Origin: Candidatus Gastranaerophilales bacterium
GTDB taxonomy: Bacteria > Cyanobacteriota > Vampirovibrionia > Gastranaerophilales > Gastranaerophilaceae
Assembly (NCBI GenBank): GCA_028693235.1
Contig: JAQUVW010000004.1
Location: 186,001-250,000 of the forward strand
DNA: 64,000 nt
Direction of reading: 5' to 3'
Of the stretch, positions 1-10,014 are shown piece after piece (position 1 is the stretch's first letter; every line of letters begins with the position of its first letter). Position numbers and translations under genes: made by a program. The notes beneath the pieces were generated by a model that saw only the letters and a list, made by a program, of their open reading frames with translations, was not told where the DNA came from and ran no database searches.

Positions 1-722
1 TCAATTATTGAAGAATCCAGACGATTTTCGCCTCCGATTAAAAACGGTTCGTTTAAAAAAGCATCTTTAACAGCAACATATTTATCATCTAAGAATAAGT
101 TCAAAAAGCCTTTTCCCAACTGCGATAGCGTTGTTGCGACAGTAGCAAGGCCGCACCCGTCCTTACTTATAACAAAATCATCATTTTGGACTTCACATAA
201 AGAGAGGACCCTATTAATTATAGACCAATACAAAGGATGATTTTTATCCATATAATTTGATTTATTCCAACCCATTTTTTGGCATAAAGCAAGCATAGCA
301 GAATGTTTCCCGGAGCAATTATTGTGAATTGGTTTAAAAAGAATATTTTCCTTTATCAATCTTGTTTGCTCTATTAAGCTCAATGGCAAATGTGCTGGAC
401 ACAATAAATATGACTCATCTAGCCCTATTTTATTCAAAATATTTCTAACAACTTTTTGATGTTTTAAAGACCCTGTGTGCGAAGCACAACAAACTGCAAT
501 TTCTTCTCGTGTAAAAGAAAATGTTTTAGGAACATCCTCATCTATATGCAAAGCAAATTGCAAAGGCTTCATACAAGAACGCAGATAGAATTTAGCCCCA
601 TTATCGGAGCCTATTCTTTTTAGAACCTTTTTTTTATCTAGCAAAAGAATAAGACCTGAATGTTCCTGTTCAACAATAGCATTTCGTTGAAATTCAATTA
701 ATTTTTTATATTCGGGTTCCAT
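1..722 (-). CDS. L-asparaginase II family protein, C-terminus cut by window edge
   Basis: The reading frame is open from an ATG at 722 to the left edge of the window, about 240 codons, so the C-terminal part is missing. Visible motifs fit the asparaginase II family (PF06089 type): a CCASHTG segment, HNNCSGKHSAML, and KDGCGLATVA. The family hydrolyses asparagine to aspartate and ammonia, although biochemical support is limited to a few members. The start is supported by AAGG about 8 nt upstream. It begins 1 nt after the stop of the upstream minus-strand gene (724-1485), so the two are probably co-transcribed. Family assignment is confident; substrate is not proven. Confidence 0.85.
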   Translation of the reverse strand, partial: MEPEYKKLIEFQRNAIVEQEHSGLILLLDKKKVLKRIGSDNGAKFYLRSCMKPLQFALHIDEDVPKTFSFTREEIAVCCASHTGSLKHQKVVRNILNKIGLDESYLLCPAHLPLSLIEQTRLIKENILFKPIHNNCSGKHSAMLALCQKMGWNKSNYMDKNHPLYWSIINRVLSLCEVQNDDFVISKDGCGLATVATTLSQLGKGFLNLFLDDKYVAVKDAFLNEPFLIGGENRLDSSII

Positions 723-723
723 A

Positions 724-1485
724 TTATTTGCCTTGAATTACGTTTATAATTCCTTTAATTTTATGTTTCAAAAGAGTATTTTCTTTGGTTAATTTTTCCA
801 ATAAAGCCAAGTTTGAACCAGCAGTAATACCGGATACCGAATCTACGCGGGAGGCATTTCCTTTACCAAGCAAATCTGTATTAAAAATAAATCTTTTTTT
901 AGATTCATCTTTTACATACAAGACATTTTTTGTATCTTCTTCGGTAACAAGCCCCAATTTTATCATAACAGAAGCCATACCCATTTTTTGCCCGTTTTCT
1001 TCAAGTTCTTTTTGTTTTCTCAAAGCTGAATCAAGTTGGTCAACATTAATTTTACCTATACGCTTAAAATACTCACCAAACCTTATTTTTCCTGAAAAAT
1101 AAAGAAGCATAGCATTTGCAACTTTTGAAGAAGGTGGCGATACATACTCTTTTTCAACACATAGAATATTGAGCAAAGCAGTTTCTTCAAGAGTCCAATA
1201 ATTATTTAGGGTAATCTCTAAACAATTAAGCCCCATAGCAGCCCCTTCTAAAAATTTATACACATTTGGCTCGTGAGAATCATTATGAGAAGATATTTCT
1301 TTTTTACCAACATAAGTTAACACAGGCGAATAGAATTGATATAAATCGCTTTTATCAACAGATTTTTGAGCTACTGAATATTTTTCAAGGTCTTGTTTTA
1401 AACACAAAAACAATGCTTCTTTTATCCACAATGGCAAATCGATAAATTTATCAAGGAAACTTACAAATAAATTTTTTTTCTCCAT
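724..1485 (-). CDS. Cytoplasmic protein with GspE-N/MshEN-like helical domain, function unknown
   Basis: This is a 253-aa protein with no signal peptide. The ATG at 1485 is preceded by a strong AGGAG, so the longer open frame upstream is not needed. Residues roughly 130-190 read like the N-terminal helical domain of type II secretion/type IV pilus ATPases (a run beginning FGEYFKRIGKINVDQLD, then LGLVTEEDTKNVL), but no ATPase domain follows. The last ~35 residues look like a short coiled coil. It diverges from the FlaG/FliS cluster and is followed 1 nt later by the asparaginase-like gene. A role in pilus, secretion or regulation is only a guess. Confidence 0.6.
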   Translation of the reverse strand: MEKKNLFVSFLDKFIDLPLWIKEALFLCLKQDLEKYSVAQKSVDKSDLYQFYSPVLTYVGKKEISSHNDSHEPNVYKFLEGAAMGLNCLEITLNNYWTLEETALLNILCVEKEYVSPPSSKVANAMLLYFSGKIRFGEYFKRIGKINVDQLDSALRKQKELEENGQKMGMASVMIKLGLVTEEDTKNVLYVKDESKKRFIFNTDLLGKGNASRVDSVSGITAGSNLALLEKLTKENTLLKHKIKGIINVIQGK

Positions 1486-1599
1486 ATCCTCTCCTAAAAA
1501 AGTATTTAATAATTGCTGAATGTATATTATAATATAATAGTAAAGTTTATGCAATTTGGTAACAAATCATTCATAAGTGGACAGAAAGAGTGGACAAAA

Positions 1600-2031
1600 A
1601 TGGGCGTAGATGGACTTTCAATGGGAAATCTCGGAATACAAATAAAAAAGACATCAGCCCAAATGGCAAACGAAGCTGACAAAATAGCACTTCAATCCTT
1701 GGGAAATAATGCAATAGACGGAATTTCCAAAAAACAATCAACTATAACCGACCAACAGACCGAAACTTCAGAATTTGAAGGAGGCTCAGGAGGAAATGCA
1801 CAATCTGACAACGACAGCAAATCTGAAACCGACGAAAAAGAAAACTATAACGAATACAAATTAGATGACTCAAAAGCATACACTGTGAAGCTAAACCCAA
1901 TATCTCAACTGATTGAGCTTATCGACACAGAAAGCCATTCCGTTATAGAAACAATATCCCCAAATGATTTGATAAAATTAGTATACAAATTAAACTCAGC
2001 ATCTGGTATACTTGTAAATAAGAAAATATAA
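1600..2031 (+). CDS. FlaG-like flagellar protein
   Basis: With the ATG at 1600 this is a 143-aa protein. An earlier in-frame ATG at 1549 and a TTG at 1513 exist, but 1600 has GAAAGAG about 9 nt upstream, and AT-rich -10-like boxes (TATAAT at 1528 and 1533) sit just ahead of 1549. The N-terminal half is low-complexity and rich in Ser, Asp and Glu. The last ~50 residues (YTVKLNPISQLIELIDTESH, then ISPNDLIKLVYKLNSASGIL) match the FlaG/YvyC pattern of a beta hairpin, a conserved I-x-P and a terminal helix. FlaG proteins affect flagellar filament length. The fliS gene 16 nt downstream supports the call. Confidence 0.7.
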   Translation: MGVDGLSMGNLGIQIKKTSAQMANEADKIALQSLGNNAIDGISKKQSTITDQQTETSEFEGGSGGNAQSDNDSKSETDEKENYNEYKLDDSKAYTVKLNPISQLIELIDTESHSVIETISPNDLIKLVYKLNSASGILVNKKI

Positions 2032-2047
2032 ATCAGGAGTCCTGAAA

Positions 2048-2500
2048 ATGAATCCATATCTCAAACAATATCAAAAAAGTAATCTTGAAACGGCTACACC
2101 CGAAAGAATATTAATAATGCTATATGATGGAGCTATTCAATACCTGAATATCGCACGACTTGAAATGACTTCTGAAAAGAAGCTTAAAGATATCCCAAAA
2201 ATACACAACAATATTATCGGAGCTCAAAAGATTATTTCCGAATTTCAAAGCACTTTGAACATGGAAATTGGCGGAGAAATGGCTCAAAACCTATATGATT
2301 TATACACATATTTGTATAACAGACTCGTCGATGCCAATATCAAAAAAGATGTTGATGCACTTGATGAAGTTCTAAAACATTTAAAAGGCCTCCGTGACAC
2401 TTGGAACAAAGCTATTGAAATAGCAGCCAAAGAAAAACGTGAAAAGTCCGAAAATGACGACTCAGACGCAGTCCACTCTACAACGACAGAAACGGCATAA
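2048..2500 (+). CDS. fliS: Flagellar export chaperone FliS
   Basis: This 150-aa protein binds the C-terminal disordered part of flagellin in the cytoplasm and keeps it monomeric until export. The N-terminus (NPYLKQYQKSNLETATPERI, then LIMLYDGAIQYL) is diagnostic for FliS, and the length is slightly above the usual 120-140 aa because of a charged tail. The AGGAG of CAGGAGTCCTGAAAATG sets the start. It lies between FlaG-like and FliT-like genes, the standard order of a late flagellar chaperone operon. No flagellin gene is in the window. Confidence 0.95.
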   Translation: MNPYLKQYQKSNLETATPERILIMLYDGAIQYLNIARLEMTSEKKLKDIPKIHNNIIGAQKIISEFQSTLNMEIGGEMAQNLYDLYTYLYNRLVDANIKKDVDALDEVLKHLKGLRDTWNKAIEIAAKEKREKSENDDSDAVHSTTTETA

Positions 2501-2501
2501 A

Positions 2502-2861
2502 ATGGATTATAAACAAATAACTCTCTTATATGAAAAAATATATAACACCTCTGTTCAAGTTAAGACTTGCCTTGAAGAGGAAGATTTTGACACACTCGAA
2601 AACATTATCGAAATCCGAAACGGTCTATACAGTCAACTTGATAAAATAGCCGGATTATACAAAGATTTAGACTCATACCCTTCAGATTTAAAAAATTTGA
2701 TTGAAAAAATAAAAATTCTTGAAAAAACAAATCTGGATAATTTGACAAAAATGCACGCAGAAACGAAACAAAAACTTTCTAACGAAAATAAAAAAGACAA
2801 AATTTTAAACACATATCAACCCCAAGCAAACAAATCAAGAATAGTAGATATACGAGAATAA
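2502..2861 (+). CDS. FliT/FlgN-like flagellar chaperone
   Basis: This is a 119-aa, all-helical, charged protein starting with an ATG 1 nt after the fliS stop, so translational coupling is likely. The open frame extends upstream into fliS, but the coupled ATG at 2502 is the sensible start. Size, predicted helices and position directly after fliS match FliT, the FliD-cap chaperone, or a FlgN-type chaperone. There is no sequence motif strong enough to choose between them, so the call rests mainly on context. Confidence 0.6.
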   Translation: MDYKQITLLYEKIYNTSVQVKTCLEEEDFDTLENIIEIRNGLYSQLDKIAGLYKDLDSYPSDLKNLIEKIKILEKTNLDNLTKMHAETKQKLSNENKKDKILNTYQPQANKSRIVDIRE

Positions 2862-2873
2862 AAGAGGCACTCC

Positions 2874-3773
2874 ATGGAAGCAACTATAACAACAAGAGGC
2901 AAAAAAAGAGCAGCATTTTTGTCTATTGTTTCTAATACAACATTAATTATATTGAAATTTATAGCAGGCTATATTTCAGGCTCAATAAGTATTATATCAG
3001 AAGCCATTCACTCGTTAAGTGACTTGTTGGCTTCATTTTTGGCATTTTTCTCTGTTGTAAAATCAAGTGCTCCCCCGGACGCTGACCACCAATTCGGACA
3101 CGGAAAATACGAAGATTTTTCAGGATTAATAGAAGGCACTTTGATAATCCTTGCATCTTTTTACATAGTATTCGAAGCTGTGAAAAAAATATTGAACCCG
3201 ACTGAATTTGCTCTTGATACCAATATCGCAATTGCGGTAATGCTTTTTGCAGCTGTTTTGAACTTTTTTATAAGTATGTATATATTTCGAGTCGCAAAGA
3301 AAACCGATTCCATAGCTCTTTTTGCCGATGCAGAGCACCTTAGAACCGATGTTTATTCATCATTAGCCGTTTTTGCAGGATTGTTAATAATAAAAATCAC
3401 AGGAATTGCTATTCTTGACCCAATCATTGCGATAATAGTTGCAGTTCTTATTTTAAACGCAGGTTTTAACATTTGCAAAAAAGCCTCTAACAACTTATTG
3501 GACGGAACTTTGCCCCTTGAAGAAAACAAGATAATTATGGATATTTTAGAAGATTACGCAATCAGCAGAAATGTCCATTTCAAAAATGTCAAAACGAGAA
3601 AATCAGGAATAAACAGAGAAGTCGAACTCACATTATTGGTTAACGCTGAAAAAACCATAAAAGAAGGTCACCATTATTGTGATGAAATCGAAAAAAATAT
3701 CGAAGAAAAACTTGGAAATACCTCTTTTTTAATACATTTAGAGCCTTTTGTCGAAAATCATTGTATAAAATAA
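2874..3773 (+). CDS. Cation diffusion facilitator (CDF) family metal efflux transporter
   Basis: At 299 aa this is a typical CDF proton-coupled exporter of zinc, iron or related divalent metals. Six membrane segments are followed by a C-terminal cytoplasmic domain (about residues 210-299). TM2 carries H-x3-D (AIHSLSDLL, H46/D50) and TM5 carries H-x3-D (AEHLRTDVYSS); together these form the transport metal site. HQFGHGKYED is the usual loop after TM2. The His-bearing site fits zinc-type specificity. It begins 12 nt after the FliT-like gene with AAGAGGCACTCC upstream, so it may ride on the flagellar operon without functional connection. Confidence 0.92.
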   Translation: MEATITTRGKKRAAFLSIVSNTTLIILKFIAGYISGSISIISEAIHSLSDLLASFLAFFSVVKSSAPPDADHQFGHGKYEDFSGLIEGTLIILASFYIVFEAVKKILNPTEFALDTNIAIAVMLFAAVLNFFISMYIFRVAKKTDSIALFADAEHLRTDVYSSLAVFAGLLIIKITGIAILDPIIAIIVAVLILNAGFNICKKASNNLLDGTLPLEENKIIMDILEDYAISRNVHFKNVKTRKSGINREVELTLLVNAEKTIKEGHHYCDEIEKNIEEKLGNTSFLIHLEPFVENHCIK

Positions 3774-3827
3774 CGAATTTTGTTGTATAATTATTGCAAT
3801 GACACGGAATGAGTTGAGAGGCTACTA

Positions 3828-6080
3828 ATGCAGTTATTTGAGATAAAAAATGATATAGCTAAAATTTTGTATTCCCCATCTGAAAACAACCTTTTACTTG
3901 CAGATTTTTTACTTATAGAAGATTCTAATCAAAGTCTTATTGCACAAATCATAAACATTGAATCAGCAGAAAAAGATGACTCAAACATTGCTACGATAAA
4001 GTTTTCTCTATCAATTAATAAAAATGCAAATCTTTCAACTTATAACGGCTATACACCGTCTAAAAACGCTAATATTATATATATCGAAGCCTCTGAAATA
4101 GCACAGTTAATCCAAAGCTCAAACGGAAATATGTATTGGGGCAATCTGGCTTCACATCCTGATACAGCTATAAATCTCGGTTTCAGCCTTCTTAAAGAAC
4201 GCCCTTATATTCAATGTGACAAAATTGAAAATGCAGCTGTTCTAACAACAAATATATTATATGGTCTTTTAGAAAGCCACAAAAAGACTTTAGTCATTGA
4301 CTTTGACGGAAGATACAAAAAGCTTGAAAATGCTAATATTTTATCTGTTTCTAAAGAATATAAATTGCCACTGAATTTTAAAGCATTTAACTATATTGCA
4401 GAAAACGACCTTTATGATTGCTCTACTGAAAATAAAGCCATTATTGAAGGTATATTGCTTGAGCTTCAAAGCTATGTAAGCACGCTTGAAGATGGATTTA
4501 TACCGTTTGACTTATTCAAATCAGTTATTGACGAACAATGCAGGCAAAACCCGCTTCCTGAGCTTATAATCTTCAAAAATAAACTTATAAAATATCAACA
4601 AAAAGGGCTTTTTGCTCAATCAAAAGAACAATTTGACTTCATAAACAAAATCATTTCCAAAAACTCTATTACCGTAATTGATGCCTCTCAAATTGACAAA
4701 AAATGGCACAAATTCATTTTAGAGCTTATCGCTTCTCAAATTAACAAAAAATGCTATATGATTTTTGATGTCACAAACAAAAATTCTGACGAAGAAATTC
4801 TTTTTTCTATATACGAAAATGAGGCAATTCGCCCTATTCCTGTTTCATCTTTTAAATATGACAACATTTTTAAGCTAAAATCTTTGTGCAAAAACTTGAT
4901 TTTATTTGCACCGATTGAAAAGACTAACGACTTTGAAATATATAATACATTCTTGAACAAATTAAACCAAAAAGAATTTATTATTTGGAGCGAAAACACT
5001 TTTTACATGCCACTTATATTAAAGCTTAAAGCATATAACAGAGCGGTTTTCAAAGATACCGTTACAGAAGCAATAAAGAACGACATTGACAAAATGTTGA
5101 CAGTTGAAACACCGGAAGAACAAACAAATAAGATAGTGGAAAAACAACCTGAAGAAATTATCGACCTTGTTCCTGAGATAATGTCGGAAGAACCAGCTAA
5201 TATTGTTGAAATAAAAGATGATGTTGAACTTAATCAAGAAGATGTTATACCAATTGAAGCACCATCTGAAAACCTTATAGAAGCAGAAGATACTGCCCTA
5301 GATGAAGAATTAGAGCCACAAAAAGAAATCTTGCCTCAATTACAAATAGCCGATGCCGAGCCGAATATAGAGCCTGAACCTGAAATTGATATTCACCAAG
5401 ATGGTACTATAGAAATTGTAGAACAAACTGAACCTGTTGAAAATATTGAGGTTGAAAAAAACATCACAACAACTGACATAATTGAAGACGAATTAACAGA
5501 AGATGACCTGGATTTGTTAGAAGAACTTGATGAGGTAACTCCTCCTCAAAAAACAACACCTACTGAACAATTTCAAGAAAAATCCAACGAAACAGTTCAA
5601 ACAGATGAAGCTATGGAACCTGAAATATCTGTTATTGTTGAAGATACAGAAAGCGAAATTCATCTTGAAGAACCCCATCAAACTCAAGAAATCATTGAAT
5701 TTCAAAATGATGCCGTTTTACAAGAAGAAACAAAACAACCATCCATAGAGCCCCAAGCTATTAAAGAATCAACTGTCAAGGAAGCTCCCGAATCTGTCAA
5801 AACACCCGTTTCGACAGCTGAGCCTATAATAACAACACCTCCCGAGCCTGTCCCGATTAAAAAGACTCCGACGGTTCCTGTTATTGAAGCTAAAATTGAA
5901 GAATCAAACTCACAAGCTACTGAATTTCATGAAGGAAACTTCGTTTTCCACGCAAAATATGGAAAAGGTGTTGTTGAAAAAATAATAAAATACGGCAACA
6001 AAACTCTTTGCTCAATACAGTTTGAAAATGTCGGCAGAAGATTGCTAGACCCGAAACTTGCCGATATAAAACTTGCTTAG
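3828..6080 (+). CDS. HerA-like protein with degenerate P-loop, acidic linker and PcrA/UvrD-type C-terminal domain
   Basis: This 750-aa protein is not assignable to a named gene. Residues 1-75 resemble the HAS-barrel that opens HerA/DUF87 ATPases. The following region (about 100-370) has the layout of that ATPase, with TLVIDFDGRYKKL where HerA has its D-x-x-G-E-Y strand and a later hydrophobic strand TVIDAS. However, the expected Walker A glycine-rich GKS/T loop is replaced by CDKIENAAVLTTNIL, so ATP hydrolysis looks lost. Residues about 430-690 are an acidic, proline-rich linker. The last ~55 residues (FVFHAKYGKGVVEKI, then SIQFENVGRRLL) match the Tudor-like tail of PcrA/UvrD, which contacts RNA polymerase. 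GAGAGG precedes the ATG, and TATAAT lies upstream at about 3786. Confidence 0.5.
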   Translation: MQLFEIKNDIAKILYSPSENNLLLADFLLIEDSNQSLIAQIINIESAEKDDSNIATIKFSLSINKNANLSTYNGYTPSKNANIIYIEASEIAQLIQSSNGNMYWGNLASHPDTAINLGFSLLKERPYIQCDKIENAAVLTTNILYGLLESHKKTLVIDFDGRYKKLENANILSVSKEYKLPLNFKAFNYIAENDLYDCSTENKAIIEGILLELQSYVSTLEDGFIPFDLFKSVIDEQCRQNPLPELIIFKNKLIKYQQKGLFAQSKEQFDFINKIISKNSITVIDASQIDKKWHKFILELIASQINKKCYMIFDVTNKNSDEEILFSIYENEAIRPIPVSSFKYDNIFKLKSLCKNLILFAPIEKTNDFEIYNTFLNKLNQKEFIIWSENTFYMPLILKLKAYNRAVFKDTVTEAIKNDIDKMLTVETPEEQTNKIVEKQPEEIIDLVPEIMSEEPANIVEIKDDVELNQEDVIPIEAPSENLIEAEDTALDEELEPQKEILPQLQIADAEPNIEPEPEIDIHQDGTIEIVEQTEPVENIEVEKNITTTDIIEDELTEDDLDLLEELDEVTPPQKTTPTEQFQEKSNETVQTDEAMEPEISVIVEDTESEIHLEEPHQTQEIIEFQNDAVLQEETKQPSIEPQAIKESTVKEAPESVKTPVSTAEPIITTPPEPVPIKKTPTVPVIEAKIEESNSQATEFHEGNFVFHAKYGKGVVEKIIKYGNKTLCSIQFENVGRRLLDPKLADIKLA

Positions 6081-6084
6081 TAAA

Positions 6085-7935
6085 TTATTTTTTAGATTTT
6101 AATTTAGAAAACATTCTTTCAATTGCTGTAGATTTATCATTTAGAATTTCTCTAACTTCTAATATTTTTTTTACTAATTCAGTTCTATCATGATTCGACG
6201 GGTTATAATCGAGCGTTGTTTTCAACATATCATAAGCCTTTTTCACCTTATGAATTGAACATAAAAAATCCGCATATTGAGTTGCAATAAATACATTTGC
6301 AGGCTCCAATCTTTTTGCAACGGAATAATTAGCAAGAGCCTCTTGGTTATTGCCGTCACATTGAGCACATTTTGCCATCTGATATTTGTATGAAACATTT
6401 AGCATGTCAAGATTAGAAGCTTCTTTATAATAAGAATACGCATCTTTATAATTTTGTTGAGCAAAATAACCTTTTGCAATAAATTCATAATATTCTATTT
6501 TTTGAGGTGCGATATTAATTGCAATTTGAGCCATTTCAATTGCAGAATTTATAACCGCAGTATCTTTAAAAACAAGTGCCTTGATATAGTATGCCTCATC
6601 AGAATTTTGGTCTAACCTTAATGCTTTTTCAACATACTTCAAGGCATTTTCATAGTCTAAAGACACATAATACGCTTTTGCACCGAGCAAATAAGCATAT
6701 AAAAACTTTTTATCTTGACTGATTATCTTTGCACAAATTTCTTTAGTTTCATCATATAATTTTGCATTATAAAAATAAGTAGCTAATTCACTCATATATT
6801 CCAAGGAATCAGGTCTTAACTCAAGAGCCTTTTTTATAGTTTCAATAGCTTTTTCCCACCAATTTAATTTTTTGAATAGCAAGGATTTAACATAAAAAGC
6901 GAAATCATTTGTTTTAGTATTTTCAAGCACTTCATCTAAAAGTTTGTTTGCAGCAAGGACGTCCCCATCTTCTGATGCAATTAGGGCTTTTAAAACAAGT
7001 GCATCTATATGATGTGGATTTATAGACAACACATATTCGAGTTTTTGTTTTGCGTTAGAAATTTCACCCGATTGATAATTCAAATAAGCCAATGTATAGT
7101 TATAATGCAAATTATTAGGGCTTAATTTTACAGCTTTTTGATAAGCATCTTCCGCCTCAGCCAGAAAGCCCTTCAAGGAATAAGATGTGCCTAAATCATA
7201 AAAATATTGAGGATTATTTGATTCAATATTAGCGGCTATAGAAAAATAATTTATCGCCTTGTCATATCTGCCACAATTGAAATGTATTTGCCCCAAGAGG
7301 TGATACGTTTTTGAGCAAATTTTTTCTTCGAGAATACTCAACAAAAGTTCTTCTGGCTCTTTATATGATTTTTTTTCAACTAAAATTTCAGCCAATGAAT
7401 ATTTCGCATCGCTGTTATCATTGTTTAAAGAGATAGCTTTGCGGTAAAAGACTTCTGCCTCATCATTTTTACCCATTGCTCTATATGCCATCGCAACATA
7501 ATTAAAAAGAGCATCAGAGTCTGCATTTTGAAAATCTGATTTTTCAAATTTATCGACAACTTCTTCATTTCTGCCTTCAAGACATAAAGAATGTAAAAGT
7601 TCCACAAGATATTTTAAATCATTATTTTTAAGATAAACAGATTCAATCAAATCTATAGCTTTTTGGATATTGCCTAGATGTTTATTAACAAGAGCCAATT
7701 CAAACTTAATATTCAAATTAAACGGATCCGCCTCGAGTGCTTGCTCGTAATATTCTATAGCTCTTTCAGGGTCATTCATTTTAAAATACAAATTAGCGAT
7801 TTCACTCATAATTTCAGAGCTTTCATCATCAATAGATAGAGCTTTATAAAAGAGTTCTATAGCTTGCTTATAATTACCTTGAGATTTTACGTCAAAAGCT
7901 TTTTTAATATATTCAGTTACGGATAATTCGCTCAT
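6085..7935 (-). CDS. Large tetratricopeptide-repeat protein
   Basis: This is a 616-aa protein made almost entirely of TPR units, about sixteen, each with the W/L-G-Y-A-F-A-P type spacing (for example [17 protein letters not shown]). There is no signal peptide or membrane segment, so it is probably a cytoplasmic scaffold. I prefer the ATG at 7935, which has GGAG 6 nt upstream; a second ATG 12 nt earlier (7947) is possible. It converges with the HerA-like gene with only 4 nt between stop codons. Its partner is unknown. Two other cytoplasmic TPR genes of the same style occur in the window (38632 and 55515). Confidence 0.85.
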   Translation of the reverse strand: MSELSVTEYIKKAFDVKSQGNYKQAIELFYKALSIDDESSEIMSEIANLYFKMNDPERAIEYYEQALEADPFNLNIKFELALVNKHLGNIQKAIDLIESVYLKNNDLKYLVELLHSLCLEGRNEEVVDKFEKSDFQNADSDALFNYVAMAYRAMGKNDEAEVFYRKAISLNNDNSDAKYSLAEILVEKKSYKEPEELLLSILEEKICSKTYHLLGQIHFNCGRYDKAINYFSIAANIESNNPQYFYDLGTSYSLKGFLAEAEDAYQKAVKLSPNNLHYNYTLAYLNYQSGEISNAKQKLEYVLSINPHHIDALVLKALIASEDGDVLAANKLLDEVLENTKTNDFAFYVKSLLFKKLNWWEKAIETIKKALELRPDSLEYMSELATYFYNAKLYDETKEICAKIISQDKKFLYAYLLGAKAYYVSLDYENALKYVEKALRLDQNSDEAYYIKALVFKDTAVINSAIEMAQIAINIAPQKIEYYEFIAKGYFAQQNYKDAYSYYKEASNLDMLNVSYKYQMAKCAQCDGNNQEALANYSVAKRLEPANVFIATQYADFLCSIHKVKKAYDMLKTTLDYNPSNHDRTELVKKILEVREILNDKSTAIERMFSKLKSKK

Positions 7936-8028
7936 TTTGTACTCCATACCAACCTTAAAACTATTATATTTCTAATTAGCCGATTGGTAAAGCAAGTTAC
8001 GCAAATTAATGTTACAATACTCTGTATT

Positions 8029-10014
8029 ATGGAGAAGAAATTCAAAATTTCATCAGAATATAAGCCTCAAGGAGACCAGCCAAAAGCTATTGAAAAGCTT
8101 CTAAATGGGCTTAAATCGGGTAATGACGCTCAAACATTATTAGGAATTACAGGTTCAGGAAAAACCTTTACAGTTGCAAATGTTATTGAAAAAGTGCAGA
8201 AGCCGACACTTATTATAGCTCATAATAAAACTTTGGCAGCACAGCTATATAATGAATTCCGAGAGCTTTTCCCCGAGAACGCCGTTGAATATTTCATAAG
8301 CTACTACGACTATTATCAGCCTGAAGCATATATTCCACGAACTGACACGTATATTGAAAAAGAAGCAACAATTAATGACGAAATCGATAGACTCAGACAC
8401 AACACAACAAGAAGCCTCTTTGAGCGAAATGATGTAATAGTTGTGGCTTCAGTCAGCTGCATATACGGCTTGGGGCTTCCTGAAAATTATTTTAAAGGTG
8501 CTATAACAATCCAAATAGGCGACGAGCTCGACAGAGATGAGTTTCTAAAAGGTTTGGTTGCAACTCAATATTCACGAAATGATGTTGAATTAGAACGTGC
8601 GACTTTTCGTCCAAGAGGCGATTTAATCGAGATTATGCCACCTTATGAAAAATTAATAACGAGAATTTCTCTCTTTGGAGATGAAGTTGAACGAATTACA
8701 AAAATAGACCCTGTTTCAGGGGAAATACTTGAAAACATGAATAAAACCGTGATTTTCCCTGCAGTGCATTACATTTCAGATGATGATGATGTCGACGCAA
8801 CTCTCGGAATGATTAGACAAGAGATGAAAAATCAGGTTACAGAATTTGAATCTCAAAACAAACTAATAGAAGCTCAAAGGATTGAGCAACGTACAAAATA
8901 CGACATGGAAATGATTAAAGAAATGGGGTATTGCTCAGGCATAGAAAATTACTCGAGAATACTCGAAAGAAGAGCCCCGGGCACTCCTCCTGCAACCCTT
9001 TTAGACTATTTTAAAGATGACTTTTTGCTTGTTATTGATGAATCACACGTGACAATTCCACAAATCAAAGCTATGTATAACGGCGACCAAGCAAGAAAAA
9101 ACACCCTTGTCGACTACGGCTTTAGGCTACCCAGTGCAAAGGATAACAGACCTTTGAAGTTTGAAGAATTTTGGAAAAGAGTAGGACAAAAAATATTTAT
9201 TTCCGCAACTCCCTCTGACTTTGAAAAATCGCACTCATCTCAACTTGTAGAGCAAATAATCCGCCCCACAGGACTGGTTGATCCGGAGATATTTATCCAC
9301 CCGACAGAAAATCAAGTCGATGACCTCATTGCAGAAATCAACAAAATAATAGACAAAGGCGACAGGACTCTTGTCACAACCCTAACAAAAAGAATGGCTG
9401 AAGACCTCACCGACTATTTAACTCAACGAGGCTTAAAAGTCAGATATCTCCACAGTGAAATCGTTTCTATGGAAAGGGTCGAAATCCTTAGAGATTTAAG
9501 ACTCGGAGTCTTTGATGTTCTAATTGGTGTAAACTTGCTTAGAGAAGGACTTGATATCCCTGAAGTTTCACTGGTTGCAATTATGGACGCAGACAAAGAA
9601 GGATTTTTAAGATCAGAAACAAGTCTTATCCAAACAATAGGACGTGCAGCAAGAAATGCCGACTCAAAAGTTCTTATGTACGCTGACAAAATAACTGATA
9701 GCATGAAAAAAGCACTAGACGAAACCAAAAGAAGACGAAAAATCCAACTTGAATACAACAAAATAAACAACATAACACCACAAACCATTAAAAAGCCGAT
9801 AGAAAATAATCTCTTACAACTCGTTTCCAGCTATAGGAGCATTGAAGACATAGTTGCTGAAGAAATGGTTGAGATGAAAATATCGAAAAAAGACCTCCCT
9901 AAATTAATAACAAAAATCGAAAAAGACATGAAAAAAGCCGCCAATCTACTTGATTTCGAAAAAGCGGCTGAACTTCGTGACCAATTGAAAAAGCTTAGAG
10001 AATTATGTAATTAA
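8029..10014 (+). CDS. uvrB: Excinuclease ABC subunit UvrB
   Basis: UvrB is the damage-verification helicase of nucleotide excision repair and works with UvrA and UvrC. From the ATG at 8029 the protein is 661 aa, the normal length. It shows Walker A GITGSGKT (residues 39-46), the beta-hairpin region [16 protein letters not shown], the helicase end segment QTIGRAARN, and a C-terminal UVR domain ([20 protein letters not shown]). The open frame runs 45 nt further upstream, but the family N-terminus matches 8029. No Shine-Dalgarno is visible; a TACAAT box lies at 8013-8018, so the leader may be very short. No LexA-type palindrome like that at 51350 was seen here. Confidence 0.98.
   Translation: MEKKFKISSEYKPQGDQPKAIEKLLNGLKSGNDAQTLLGITGSGKTFTVANVIEKVQKPTLIIAHNKTLAAQLYNEFRELFPENAVEYFISYYDYYQPEAYIPRTDTYIEKEATINDEIDRLRHNTTRSLFERNDVIVVASVSCIYGLGLPENYFKGAITIQIGDELDRDEFLKGLVATQYSRNDVELERATFRPRGDLIEIMPPYEKLITRISLFGDEVERITKIDPVSGEILENMNKTVIFPAVHYISDDDDVDATLGMIRQEMKNQVTEFESQNKLIEAQRIEQRTKYDMEMIKEMGYCSGIENYSRILERRAPGTPPATLLDYFKDDFLLVIDESHVTIPQIKAMYNGDQARKNTLVDYGFRLPSAKDNRPLKFEEFWKRVGQKIFISATPSDFEKSHSSQLVEQIIRPTGLVDPEIFIHPTENQVDDLIAEINKIIDKGDRTLVTTLTKRMAEDLTDYLTQRGLKVRYLHSEIVSMERVEILRDLRLGVFDVLIGVNLLREGLDIPEVSLVAIMDADKEGFLRSETSLIQTIGRAARNADSKVLMYADKITDSMKKALDETKRRRKIQLEYNKINNITPQTIKKPIENNLLQLVSSYRSIEDIVAEEMVEMKISKKDLPKLITKIEKDMKKAANLLDFEKAAELRDQLKKLRELCN

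Noticed and set aside
1513-1599. Longer FlaG-like protein from TTG 1513 or ATG 1549
   Set aside because: The region holds AT-rich -10-like boxes and lacks a ribosome site; the ATG at 1600 is better supported, although 1549 cannot be excluded.
7984-8028. Longer UvrB starting at 7984
   Set aside because: The added residues do not belong to the family N-terminus, and a TACAAT box lies inside this stretch.
8000-8028. LexA-type operator at uvrB
   Set aside because: No sequence like TATAGACA-TT-TGTCTATA is present in the 90 nt upstream of uvrB.
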